A stretch of DNA of 64,000 nt from Areca catechu (GCA_021397845.1 CM038038.1:71656748-71720747); one strand, 5' to 3'; positions 32,771-43,891 are shown, numbered from the stretch's first letter. Made by a program: numbers and translations. Notes: generated from the letters alone by a model not told the origin.

Positions 32771-34659
32771 ATGAGCACTAGATCAGGAGTTTCATATCAC
32801 CCACCTCCTTCATAAATGTCTGAACCCATGGAAAATTTACAAGCCCAAATAAGAGCCCTAGCTGATCAAATTGCCCAGATAACTATCCAGATGACCCAGT
32901 TAACTCAGTCTCGTATTCAAACCAATGATAGAATTGACCATCGTGCCAATAGGTTTGGTCAGTTAAAAGTCCGGGTAGGGACCCCAAGAAAAACCCATGG
33001 GTCACAGTCTGAGCCAGATCCTGACTCCCCTCAACCTAGGAGGACCCCAAACCCTGATCTATACCATGAGGTCGAACCTAGGAGAGCCCCTTATCCTGAC
33101 CCGTACTACAATCCTTAACCTAGGAGGACCCCAAACCCTGATCCATACCTTGAGGTTGAACCTAGGAGAGCCCATCATCCTGACCCAATCCCTAAGGTTA
33201 GTCCTAGAAGACCCAATCAGGATTTTATAGACCAAGAAGATAGATCCTATTTACCCTCTCCCTATAAGCCTAGTATACCCACAACCTATAGATCTTATGA
33301 CTCTAAATCCTATGAACCTAGAACTTATGAATCCATAACCTATGAACCTAGATCCTATGACTCTAGATCCCATGATCATAGATCCTATACACCCATACCC
33401 TATGAGCCTAGTAGACCCAACACCCAATATTCTGACCCATATAGGGAGTCAAACCCTAGGAGAACCCAATATTCTGACCCATATAGGGAGTCCAACCCTA
33501 GGAGAACCCAGTATTCTGACCCATATAGGGAGTCCAATCCTAGGAGGACCCAATATCCTGACCCATATAGAGAGCCCAACCTTAGGAGGACCCCATACCT
33601 TGATCCAACCTTAGAACCTGATCATAGAGCTGACCCAAAATCCTATGACCCCAGATCCTATAATCCCATGACCCATAGATCTGCACCCTTGTCCTATGAG
33701 CTTAGAGAACCCATAACCCCTAAGTATCAGCCTAGTACTAGTCATGCTTCCCCTAGTCAACTTGAACCCTATAGGATGAGTATCCCTAAATATGAACCCA
33801 ATAGTGAGCCACTACCTCTTATACAACCTGAACCTACTAGGAGTGGTACCCATAATCAGAGACCAGAACCTAACCAATTTCCTGCTAGCCGACCTTCTCC
33901 AACCATTCCTGAGATTCGCAAGGCTTACATTAACGTGGAAGTGTATGAAGCTGATGTGAGCCTAGTGGATGAGTATGAGGGAGAAGAGGAGACACCTTTA
34001 GTAGACCTAGAATTAGCTGACCCAGTAGATACCCAGGTAGATTCCAACCCAGAGCTAGTTGACCTTGACCACATCCAACCTAAAGCTATAATGGAAGAAC
34101 AAATAGAGGAAGAGAACCTAGGTACTGCTGCTAGAGCCTTACCTGAGGAAACCATAGAGAGAGCCAAATTATAGAGTCTAGTCCAAAAATACAAGAACCA
34201 GAAGAATTTATTAAGGACCTGATCTCTTTGAATCAATACCTTCAAGATGAGTCCCCTCCTATAGTTCCCATTAAGGACCTCTTCCCCGAAATTAGTGACC
34301 CATCCTTCCATTATGCAAATCCTGTAGATATAGCTCAACCTCATAAGGTTAACCTCATTAGTATAGGATTAGTTCCTGACACCCCGTCTTTTATCCTATT
34401 TTATCCAACTAACCATGAACCTTTTTCTCTACCTTACCAAACTAATTCTGAACCCACTTCCTATTTTCTGCCCTTTCCTGACACCTCCAGCATTTCTAGG
34501 ATCATTAGATTGCATTTAGCTGAGATTAGCATACTGCATGCATTCATCACGCATGTTAGGTTTGCATCTTACTTCTGGCATACTCTTTGGAATTTGCTAG
34601 GAGTTCACTGTAATTTTTATGTGCATGTCAAGCTAGGATCAAACCTAGAGAACCTATAA
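32771..34659 (+). pseudogene. Chimeric gag-start / repeat / acidic protein of element G
   Basis: ATG 32771 begins MSTRSGVSYHPPPS, then a TAA (CAA to TAA in comparison with D) just before 32816. The Gln-rich helix (ENLQAQIRALADQIAQ) and GTPRKTHG follow, then Arg/Pro/Tyr-rich sequence with a TAA at 33116. Next come four 14-residue repeats (33422-33589), the MTHRSAPLSYE block (33668) and the acidic region VYEADVSLVDEYEGEEE. A frameshift near 34170 leads into a frame ending at 34659 with KDLISLNQYLQDE. The homologous frame in D has only one stop. No enzyme or capsid motif is present. Confidence 0.65.
33422..33589 (+). repeat. 42-bp in-frame tandem repeat, four copies, in element G
   Basis: Units start at 33422, 33464, 33506 and 33548 and encode TQYSDPYRESNPRR with minor changes. 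The same array is at 61987-62157 in D. Looser repeats of RTPNPD.Y.EVEPRRAP lie just upstream. Confidence 0.9.
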
Positions 34660-34849
34660 TCTATTAGGTTTAGATCCAAAGAGTTCAATAAAATTTCCTT
34701 CGATAGGAATGCATAGTCGAGTCTGTTAGGTGTCAGTATGAGTCCTTTGCATCATTTGTCTGCATGTGCCTAGCATGTTCACCACCCGCACTAATTTTAA
34801 AACAACTGGCTAATTCCCGAAGAAGGGTCAAAGAATTTGATGTAGTGGA

Positions 34850-35280
34850 TTCTATCTTGGTTAGGCTTAGGCCTAAAAGAAGCTTCATGCTCGCAGAGCC
34901 GGACCTTTTAAAGTGATAGAGAAGGATTGGATCAAATGCCTAGGTGTTAGACTTGCCTTCGGATTTGGGCATTAGTTTTACCTTCAATATTACAGACCTG
35001 GTTGAGTATAGGGAACCGGCAGCGATACCTAGTAAGGCCTTTGGACCTATTCCTTTTCATTGTGAGTGACCCTAACCCAGAGTGTCCACTAACAAATTGG
35101 CCTGAGAGAGGAGAACGGATCGAGCGTATCCTGGACGATCAAGCCATCACGACCCGGGGCCGTGACTATCAATGCTTCCTGATCCGATGGCAAGGCCAGC
35201 CAGAGTCGGACGATTCGTAGATTTCTCGAGAGGACTTGCAATGCCTCAACCCAGACCTTCTCGAGAGATATGTGAGCCAG
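34850..35280 (+). pseudogene. Integrase tail and chromodomain remnant of element G
   Basis: Sequence RAGPFKVIEKD at about 34887 and a frame-shifted stretch match the chromoviral integrase C-terminus. The chromodomain follows: IERILDDQAITTRGRDYQCF, LIRWQGQPESDDS, then a TAG where the conserved Trp is expected (D keeps TGG here), and ISREDLQCLNPDLLERY. Chromodomains on chromoviral integrases bind histone marks and guide insertion. Here it has no integrase core attached and no visible start, so it is a relic. Confidence 0.75.
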
Positions 35281-35314
35281 TCTGATCTTCACTCGACAGG
35301 GTCGAGTTCCTCCC

Positions 35315-35327
35315 ACCCCGGGAGAAT
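35315..35327 (+). other. Polypurine tract region of element G
   Basis: CCCCGGGAGAAT just before the 3' LTR; identical in element F (24552-24564). Confidence 0.6.
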
Positions 35328-36778
35328 TGGTGCGGACACCAAAGGCACCAGAATAAGGCAGAGGCTTCTCAACCCTCTGTAATTGATCAATAATTTATGA
35401 GTCCATCTGTAATAAGGGCTTAGCTCATCTGAGTCCATTTTAGTTGTTATTTGAGTATTTTTAGTTGTTATTTCACTTCTGTACTAGTCAGCTCATGTTG
35501 AGCTAGTTCAGTCCAATGCTAGTTAGCTCATGTTGAGCTAATTTTATTTTTTGAGTCCTGTCCAAGCATACTGAAGACTCAAGACTATATTATACAAGTG
35601 AAGACCAAGTCCAGCCAGATTGAAGACATGGAAGTTTAGCCCAAGTCCAACCCAGCTTGAAGATTTGAAGACCCCAGGAGAAAAAATTAGAAACCCTGAT
35701 TCCTTGCAGATGCCCTCCAGATGCCCAGATTCCCTTCCAGATGCCAAAGTATATTCATAAATAAGGGCATCCATGATTCCAGAGGTCCATCTGCATCCTA
35801 GCCCAATGAAATCAAGCCCAGGTGCCAAGCCCAAGCCCCTAAGAAGCAAGATACCAGGGAATATTCCTGCTACCTGGCTACCAGGCCACCCCAGCTTCCA
35901 GAGGCCCAAACCCATGCACCCGGGCCCCTTTGGGCCAGCCTTTTGCTGCTCCTAGAAGCCCAACACGCCCCCCTAGGCGTCCTTGGAGTCTTGACCAAGT
36001 CAAGAAAAATTTTAGGGATTTTTCTACCTAATATTTCCTTATTTTCTAGCTAGGGTTTGAGAGGGAAAAGGATTCTTATGTAAAGACTTATGTACCCTTA
36101 CTTGGAGCCCAAGGTTAAGGGTCTATTTAAGGGACCCTAGCCTCTTGTATGAGGAGAATTTTTGATGAATGAAAACCTTGAGTTCTTCTATTGAGTTGTG
36201 TGATACCCTGCTGTGTGCATAAAGGGGTTTGCGAGAGTTCTTCTTCCCAGTGCTGCAATCATCTTCCTGCTACCAACAAGCATCTCAGATCCCTGGACGC
36301 CCACTCCAAAAGAAGCCTTCCCTTGCTGTTTTTCCTTTGTTTTCTTGTTCCTTTGTGAGTTTTCTAACCCCTGACAGGTCGTTTGCAGGTCCCCGAGTTC
36401 CTACGAATCCAACGACTCCAGCCAAGCCTCAATCGGATCACCGAGCAGAAAGCCGGGTATCCGCGGGTCTTTGGCTCGATTTTCCAGGCCGCATCCATCG
36501 AGGAATAAGAGACCCTTTTGCTGCGATCTTCACAGACGTTGTCAGGTACACCCCTCTACCTCCAGTAGTTTTATTGTAGGAGAACTTGCCCTAACCGAGG
36601 CTTCTCAGCCCCGGCGATCCTTCTTTTCTACTTTTCTAGGTCCTAATCTGCATGCTGATCTTCTAAAATTCATATAAAATTCCCTATAACTTATTTTAAT
36701 CTGAAATTCGGGAATTAATCACCCAACCCCACATATAAAACATATAAAAAAAATTGCATGCATATTAGTTCCGCATCA
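35328..36778 (+). repeat. 3' LTR of element G
   Basis: 1451 bp, nearly identical to 30429-31878; one extra T in a T-run near 36160 accounts for the length difference. Ends CCGCATCA followed by the AAAGG duplication. Confidence 0.95.
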
Positions 36779-36916
36779 AAAGGGAAGGACTGGTTGAGGA
36801 AGCTTCTTTGTCTTTGTCTGTCTTTTACCTTTTGCTCAGTTCTTTCTTGCTTTTGGTCTCCAGTCTTCTCCCACAGGTAGGGCTCTTTAATTTTTTCTTT
36901 GTATTTCTTTCCCACC

Positions 36917-39123
36917 ATGGCTGAGTCTGTAGAAGCCCGGGCCATCAGTGGGAGGGAGGTTGGGTCTTCTAGTGTTGGCGATGAAGTTAGACCGGAGTTG
37001 GTCCCTAGTTCTGTCTCACTTAGGAAAATAGCCCACCTTCGAGAGCGTTATCACATATCTGAAGGGTTCCTTCTGACACTTCCAAAACCTGAAGAGTGGA
37101 TAAATAGGCCTCCTGCTGGGTATGTTGCCATATACGAAGATCATTTGAAGGCTGGTCTTCGTTTCCCGCTGCATCCCTTCTTCATCAAGATTTTTCACAT
37201 GTACCAGGTCTTGCCCGTGCAGTTAACTCCGAATAATATTTGGAACATCTACGGGTTCTTAGTTCGGTGTCACATAGCTAATGTGAGGCTTGGGACCAAT
37301 CTGTTTACTTCCCTCTTTGTTTTGAAGAGGGATTTCCATGGTCATGGATGGTGGGTTATTGGTCCTTGTCCTTGCCGTAAAATAATGAAGGACATGCCCA
37401 GCGCCATTGATGGGTGGAAGCCTAATTTTATTTTTATTTCCTCCACTCAACTATGGGGCTTTAATAGTGAGTGGGGAGAGCCTCGTTTGGATGTTAATGC
37501 CAGCAAGAAGGTTCTGGCAGCCGACCAACTCGACTATACCTTATTGTCTTGTTCGAAGGCCATTTCCATCCAAGAGTTGTTAAAGGAGAGGAATCTTCAG
37601 CTCACCGGGATCAGTGAGTTTTTCGTGTTAGGTACAAGTTGTAGAAGACTTCGCCTTTTTTCCTTTTCTGCAGTTTTATCGTCCAGCTAATCTCGACAAT
37701 TGCTTTAATCTGTAGGTGGCAGGATGAGGCCCGATTTGGGCTTGCTTCGTGAATCCACCAAGAGGAAGGTGGCTCAGGCATCCTCTTTGAGAACAGAGAT
37801 CCAAAGAAGGCTTGAGGAGAAGGCCTCAATAGAAGCACTTCATCCTCCAGGGGGATACCTGGAGGGGGTGAAGTGTCGGCGGTGGAATTCTCAGCAGAGC
37901 CTTCATCGACTGAACCTTTGCCAAGGGCCAACTCTCCGATCTAGATTAGGGAGAGCCCATCTCCTGTAGTCGACATACCATTGCCTTCCCCCTACTGTAG
38001 ATAGGGGGAAGGCACCACAAGTTGAGGAGGAGTCCGTAAGGTAGATTTTTTGGGTTGGACTCCTTTGGGCAAGGATTGTCGTGTGGACCCCTCGTAGTTC
38101 TCTGATACGGGGGGTCTCGCCATCCTCGATGTGGCCAGGCGGGTGCTGAAGGGAGTCTTGCTGCCCCATGACTTGGTCATTATCCGAGGCCAGAGCCTTG
38201 TCAAGGTGTTTGATTCTGCTTTTTCTTCTTTTCTACAGGTAGAGCAGTCATCGTTTCTTTTGCTTTCATCAGGTCATTTAGGCTATGACCAATCTTAAGC
38301 TTCCTTATGCTTTATTATGTTGGTGCAGCTGCTCTATGACATCACCTTCTTAGAAGAAGGGCTGGGGAGTGTCGATAGCATCATTCATGGTTTGAAGGAG
38401 GAGCTTCAGGTGGCTAGGGCCGAAAGGGAGGTGGCCGAAGAACTAAAGCTGTCCATGGAGGAGCTGCTTACTCGTAGGGACGTCGAAGTTCAGGATCTGA
38501 AAGGTGAGCTGAAGAAGGCTCAACTGAGGATCTCTAAGCAGGAGGCAAAGTTGAGGAAGAAGAAGAAGCAGGTTCACTCCTTGGATTATTCTGTCAAAGA
38601 AAACTAGGAGAAGGCAGAAGACTTGGCTAAGACGATCGAGGAGGCGATCAAGAGGGCCAATGAGGTGACTCTGAAAGCTGATATGACTGTGAAGGAGTCT
38701 GAAGCTTTAAGAGAGCAGGCAGCTAAGGCGGTCGAAGACTTTAAAAAGTCTTCACAGTTCAAGAAGGAAGTAACCGAAGCTAGCCTGTTCAGCTACCAAT
38801 ATGGCTTTAATGACGGACTTAGTAGGGTCAGCAAAGTCTTTCCTGATCTCGACCTTTCTAGCATCCCAGTATTTGAGATTGAGGAAGAAGAAGAGGAAGG
38901 GATCGCAGCCCCCGTCGAGTCTGAAAGTGCACCAGACCAAACTGAAGAAGCCCCGGTTACGTTCGAAGAGTCGATCATGGACGATCCTGCAGGACCAGTC
39001 CAAGCTGAAGAGGCTCAGGCCGAAGAGACTTTGGCCTTAGTCCAGATCGAGGAGTTCCTCTCAGCTTAAATTGAAGAGATCCTCCATTCCGTTGATCTGG
39101 GGGTTTCTTCAGCTGGTTCATAG
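36917..39123 (+). pseudogene. Antisense ORF 1 of Tat copy C (PF04195 Transposase_28-like), three exons
   Basis: The start codon sits in a strong plant context (CCCACCATGG). Exon 1 (36917-37631) has HLRERYHISEGF, PAGYVAIYEDHLKAGLRFPL and FFIKIFHMYQVLPVQLTPNN, the core of the 'putative gypsy type transposon' domain, then KKVLAADQLDY. Intron 1 is 37632-37715 (GT..AG, phase 1). Exon 2 (37716-38238) is Pro/Ser-rich and frame-shifted near 37830. Intron 2 is 38239-38328 (GT..AG, phase 0). Exon 3 carries the coiled coil SIIHGLKEELQVARAEREV, a TAG at about 38605, the block FKKEVTEASLFSYQYGFNDG and an acidic tail. A TAA at 39067 precedes the likely original stop at 39121. Function unknown. Confidence 0.75.
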
Positions 39124-39755
39124 GGTTTGATAGGCTTCGAGTCTTGTATTTCTTGCTTTCTTCTTTGTCGACGTGTAATTGGTAGCGTTCCTTGGATGAA
39201 TGAAAGACTTCTTTTTCCTCCAGAGAATGATTATATCCAAACTGGAATATTAAAAATTTTCTCTAAGTGTAGAGTCCTCGAACTTGGTTTTGAGTACGCC
39301 GTTAAGCCGGGCCATATGATTCTTTTCCAAGTTGATTCTTTTCGAATACAAATTTTGTCCCTTAGTTTTCAGGATTCATTACTAGGAAATTTCATTTCCA
39401 AGGGCGACTCTTGGTTCTTTGGAGTCTGCCAGTCATGACACTGTTACCAGGGAGGGAATCGTCGCGCAAGTCGCGGAACCAATGCGACTGGAACCATAAA
39501 GGCTGAGCTTGTAAAGAACTGGAATGAATGAAGCTTTTTAACTTCCAGTGGTCCCCCCTAGCATGTATATCGGGGCTCTCATTAATTAGGGCAAGTGCGC
39601 ATGGTGTGCCCAGAGATTTATTGAAAATAAGAGCATTTAACTTGAGCTTTCGGTAATATTGATATAAGGAAAAGGGGTCTCATGGGTTGAACTTTATCTG
39701 CTCCTGGCGAAGTTGCTCCCAGCAGCATTTTTACCTCCTTTTCCACTTGTTATTC
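39124..39755. other. Spacer between antisense ORFs 1 and 2 of Tat copy C
   Basis: About 630 bp. A 103-codon plus-strand frame at 39127-39438 shows no family signature and is not called. The start of the next antisense gene's transcript should lie here. Confidence 0.4.
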
Positions 39756-40895
39756 GAGGGGCTTGTCGTGGCATGAAGCCAGACATAGCACAGCTCAGGG
39801 AGGCAGCAAGAAGGAGGCTGATGAGGGTCCTCCTGGTGAGGAGATTAGACTGGCGGTGGAGATATGTCTTGGCATTGTCGTGCATCCAGGTTGGGAGTAA
39901 CACCCCAGTCGAGATAGGTTCTTCCTCAGGGAAGGAACGGGCCTCTCCTGGAAGAGTCATGCTATCTGGGCCATCTGGGGGGTCAAGCCTGTCACATGCT
40001 AGCAAGATTCCCCCGTGTGTCGAAGATGTCAAGCCCACAATTCCGACCGTGGAGGGGAGGAGCCCCGTGGGGTGTGATGCACCTGCCACTGGGTCCGAGA
40101 GGCGGGAGTTCGAGGATCTTTTCTCCTCTATCCTTCCTGGAATACAACAGGTAAGTTTTGGCATGTATGTCGTATGCCCGTGCATATTAGCCAGGCTAAC
40201 CTTGCACGTGCTTCTCTTTGGCAGGTTTCTCGCGACCTTTCCTTGCTGGAGAAAAGCGTTTGTGAGTCTATCGGCTTCGGTGAAGACTTTCGAAGTTAGG
40301 TGACTTCAGTTGTAGCTGAAAGAGATGCTACTGAGGGGCTTCGGATTGCCACAAAAGGGGAGTTGGGTAAGGCCATGGCCTCCAACGATGTCTTGAGAAG
40401 ACAACTGGGGATGCTCTAGGTGCAGGCAACAGACATGGTGATTGTTCTGCAGAAGAAGAGAAGGAAGGTGATCTCTCTTGAGCTGCTGTTGGGGGAATGT
40501 CTTCAGGATGCCGAGGAGCTGAAGACTCAACGAGCCAAACTGAGGAGGATTAGCAAGATGGAGATGGATCTTTCAGCTGCCAATCTAAGGGTGGCGTAGG
40601 TTGAGGAGAGGTCTTCCCAGGCCGTTGAGGCTTACAAGTGCTCACAGGCCTTTAAAGATGAGGTGCATGAAACCACAGTGGAGAGTTATCTCTTTGGCCA
40701 TACTGACTGTCTGGGCAAAGTTAGGAGGCTTTACCCCAATCTGTACTTCTCTTCGGCTGCTGTTCTGGGAGACGAGGTCGAGGTAGTAGGGGCTCCAGCC
40801 GAAGAGACATCGGTGCATCCTACTAAGGGTGACGGAATGGCCACTGACGAAGTCTTGACTTCTGCTTTGACTGCTGAAGGGGTTGTTAAAGGATA
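39756..40895 (+). pseudogene. Antisense ORF 2 of Tat copy C: duplicate of the C-terminal half of ORF 1
   Basis: It starts within a GMKPDIAQLREAARRR segment that lines up with the beginning of exon 2 of ORF 1 (MRPDLGLLRESTKRK). It then runs through Pro/Ser-rich sequence to FSSILPGIQQ. A GT-AG intron of 74 bp (40151-40224) sits at the same place and phase as intron 2 of ORF 1. Downstream are a coiled coil with two or three stops, the block FKDEVHETTVESYLFGHTDC and LYPNLYFSS, and the end at 40895. The PF04195 domain is absent. It is either a partial gene duplication or a separate family member that lost exon 1. Confidence 0.65.
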
Positions 40896-41732
40896 AAATT
40901 GTTATTATTTATTTTTTTTTTCTTTTTGCCAACCAGTTGTAATGTCCCCTTTTAAAATGAGGGTCTCCTCTTTGAAATAAATGGTTGATTTTCTTTGACT
41001 GGTGCGGGCACCAGACTCAGAAGAAGACTTCAGAGCTCCATCTGGATCTCTGATTAACCTTGCCCGAAGAATTAGGGTTTTTGGTTTGTAATAAGAGTTG
41101 ACTAGATCAACTCAATTTAGCTTGAGTTTACATTACCTGCATTTTATTTTGTTGAGTCATGTTGACTCAATAGTGGACTAGGGTTTCAACCTGGGGTGTT
41201 ACATTTTCTTCCAAGGCCTAGCAAGTGGGCGCCACACTCCCAGCCACACTCCCAGCCATACGCCTGAGTCCAGGGGGCGCCATATCTACATCCAGTAGCC
41301 TTTGGTCCCCACGCCACAGATAGCAGCTTCCTTCTCTCATGCGCCAGTTGAGGAGAAATCCACCAGAAGTCCACAAATCAAGGGGGCGGCCCAAGTCTTT
41401 CCCAAAAGAACCAAACTAAGAAAGGGAAGAAATTCTCTTGGAGAAAACTTCAAGGAGGCGCCCACTACCTGCCAAAAATATCCAAAACAAAGATGGGAAG
41501 GGCCTTGACTTAGGGAGGAAGAAAAGGAGGAGTCCAAAAGAGTTGATCCATGGAAGGAAAAAAATTCTCTTGAAGATCCAAGCAAGGAGGCGCCATCTAC
41601 CTGCCTTTTATAACCCTAATCAAATTTTTTTGGTACCTTGGCGACCATATGTGTATGGATTATCCTGATTTGTAGATCCCCTCCTTTAGTCCCACATGGG
41701 AAGATGTAAAACCCTACTCCCTTGTAAAGCCT

Positions 41733-41739
41733 TATAAAT
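41733..41739 (+). promoter_or_regulatory. TATA box of the solo LTR
   Basis: TATAAAT in AAGCCTTATAAATTAAACC; could still drive transcription into Tat copy C's antisense ORF 3 region. Confidence 0.5.
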
Positions 41740-42531
41740 TAAACCCCTCTTGTAAGTTTAAATCAATCAGATGAATGAAGCCAAATTTTTTTATGAGCAA
41801 ACTTTGTATTTTCTCTCTTTCGCACTTGCATCCAGGTGTTGAGCTCCATGAGGGAGTAAATCCGGGTTCCCCAGGAACCTTGAGGAGGTGTGAGATCTCC
41901 AAAACCCAAACCCTAGGTTAGCCACCCCACTCCCAAACCCTAGCCGCCATCACCCTTCTCTTTCCACCAAGCCCTAGCCTATCCCACCTCTCACGGCCAC
42001 CCTCTCCAAGTCCAGGCCGACCACCAGCATCCAGCTCCAGTCCAGATACTTCAGATCTACAGCAATTCTAAGAGGAAGTCAGATCAGCCTCTAGGAGAAT
42101 CCTGATTTCAGCAACTTCAGCTTTCAAGTTCTTAACCTGGTAAATCTTTTCTTGAGTATCTGAATTCCATCACTTTCTCCTCTTCTTTCCCAGATCTTGA
42201 GTCCAGGAGAAGCCGACCAAACCACAAGACCAGTATTGGAGGATCCATTGTGAAGATAGCCGACTCCGAGGATCCCACAATCTGCTCGAGAGAGTTCTTC
42301 CTCCCAAATTCTGAGAAGATCACTGTCTGGTTGGTAAACCATCTCTCCTCTCTATTTCTGTTCTGTTGAAAGTTCAGAGCGAAACCCTAGGTCTGGGAGT
42401 TTCTCAACCCCCAGCGATCCGTTACTTCTGAACTACTCTGATAATTTAGTTTCATCTAAATTGTGCTTTCAATCCTCACCTAGTTTCCTTCAACTTAGTT
42501 TAGCTTTACTTTGAGTCAAAGCCAATTTCTG

Positions 42532-42533
<2 letters not shown>

Positions 42534-42567
<34 letters not shown>
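42534..42567. repeat. (AT)n microsatellite
   Basis: About 17 AT units near the 3' end of the solo LTR. Confidence 0.95.
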
Positions 42568-42569
<2 letters not shown>

Positions 42570-42628
42570 AATCAATCTTAAATTTACTTCCGCATACGCT
42601 TCTTCGTTCTTTGTTCTGCATCATTGAC

Positions 42629-43357
42629 TTAGTCTCTTTTGAGTCGATTGTCTTTCAGTAGGTACGCAGAAGATTGATCGGTTGTCCGATAGTTGGCATC
42701 TAGGATAAGGAATTCAGGATCAATGTCATTGGTTTGAACTAAAGACTAACCCTGAAGTGAAACCATGATGTCGTTGAGTCGTCACTGATTCCTTTAGTGC
42801 AGTGGACCGGTCTGGATGGGACCTAACCAGCTTTTCATATCGGGATTAGTCCTAGTTGGATCGGTGTTGACCTCCATTAAGCTTATCTCCTCTGAATTGG
42901 TGGTTGTGTGGTGGACAGATGTCGTCCCGTTCTTTGGCAGTTGGGTTGGAGGACATCGAGCACATTCTCTGTTGTTGCTGCCGAATGCGTTGGTATTCGA
43001 GCGGCTGTGCTTCCACGCATCTTGGGAGCCACCAAGTGTTCTTTTTTGAAGAGGCCATTGATGTCATACCCATATGAAAAGGGCCGCTCCAGATTCGAAG
43101 CATCGTCGACTCCTTTCTTGAGGGTGGTTATTAATGAGCGTATCATCTTTGGAAAGGCCGTCCAGGTCTCGAAGCGTCACTTCGACACGTGGTGCCTTTC
43201 GGTTGGTTTGGAGGAAGAAGTGGGACATGCCCTCTGCGGGCATTAATGGGCACGAAGTGCCATTAAATAGGATCCATCTTCTTGCTTTTCGAATGGCAGA
43301 GTGGTAAATCCTTGCTCTAAAAGTTGCTTTCTTCTTCCATCTTAGTAGTCTTTGAAT
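42629..43357. other. Spacer upstream of antisense ORF 3 in Tat copy C
   Basis: Before the solo LTR inserted this was continuous with 40896-40994. Overlapping open frames on both strands (42852-43246) show no recognisable content. It should include the leader of the small ORF. Confidence 0.4.
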
Positions 43358-43891
43358 ATGAAGTTCAGCCTAGCGGAACTCCAAGGGATGGCCCGGAAGA
43401 GGGCTTCCAGCCCTAGAACAGAAGGTGAGCCTAATGGGAAGGCTCATCAGGGCAATGACGATGAAGGCCTCCGGTTCGGGGATGTGATCCGCCTGGAGAG
43501 GAGGGTACGGGTGTTCGAGGCCCAGCTGAAGGAGGAGAGGGCTTAAGTCATGGAGGCTGTCGCGAAGGTGGAGGAGGCCAAGAAGGAGGTGGCCAGGGCC
43601 GTAGCCAAATTCTTGGCATCGTCGATTTTCAAAAAGGAGGTGGTTGAGGCGGTCCTGGACTCCTACCATCGGTGGTTCCGGGATCACCGGGACAAGGCCT
43701 TTTGCTACTATGACTTGAAGGGCCTGGAGAACATCAGGCCTTCCGTCCCCTTCCTAGGGCATGAAGATGACCATGACTTCGAGGAGGAGTCGGAGTCTGA
43801 TGTGGAGGGGAAGTTCGAAGCCTCCCCGAGCGCCTCCCGAGGGCCTGGTACAGTTCATCATCATGGGAAGGGGCCGGTGGCTGGTCTTTGA
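43358..43891 (+). pseudogene. Antisense ORF 3 of Tat copy C (small coiled-coil protein)
   Basis: Starts MKFSLAELQGMARKRA and is one continuous frame to 43891 apart from a TAA at about 43544. It has a coiled coil, then FKKEVVEAVLDSYHRWFRDH, a CYYDLKGLENIRPSVPF segment and an acidic Ser-rich tail. It is the counterpart of 4975-5485 in copy A, with the same length and order. The FxxEV...SY motif is shared with ORFs 1 and 2, so all three may descend from one gene. Function unknown. Confidence 0.7.

Larger units (their letters stand above)
30429..36778 (+). mobile_element. Element G: recent non-autonomous chromovirus-derived LTR retrotransposon
   Basis: Complete structure: target duplication AAAGG (30424-30428 and 36779-36783), LTRs of 1450 and 1451 bp, tRNA-Met PBS and PPT. 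The LTRs differ by about nine substitutions and one 1-bp indel by eye, so insertion is recent. The 3.4-kb interior has a gag start, a repeat-rich acidic protein and an integrase-tail/chromodomain remnant, with no protease, RT, RNase H or integrase core. Same family as D. Confidence 0.95.
41000..42623 (+). mobile_element. Solo LTR of a chromovirus-type element
   Basis: Starts TGGTGCGGGCACCAGACTC and ends GTTCTGCATCA, flanked by the 5-bp duplication TTGAC (40995-40999 and 42624-42628). There is no PBS, interior or second LTR. Its ends match the F/G/D LTR type but the body differs, so it is a separate family. It arose by recombination between the two LTRs of a full element. TATA box TATAAAT is at 41733-41739. 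Frames inside are not called. Confidence 0.9.

Noticed and set aside
30429..36778. Element G as a full autonomous gypsy element
   Set aside because: No protease, RT, RNase H or integrase core in any frame of the interior.
39127..39438. 103-codon frame after antisense ORF 1
   Set aside because: No similarity to other element proteins; probably 3' UTR.
42852..43246. Overlapping frames on both strands upstream of antisense ORF 3
   Set aside because: No family signature on either strand and no counterpart frame recognised in copy A.
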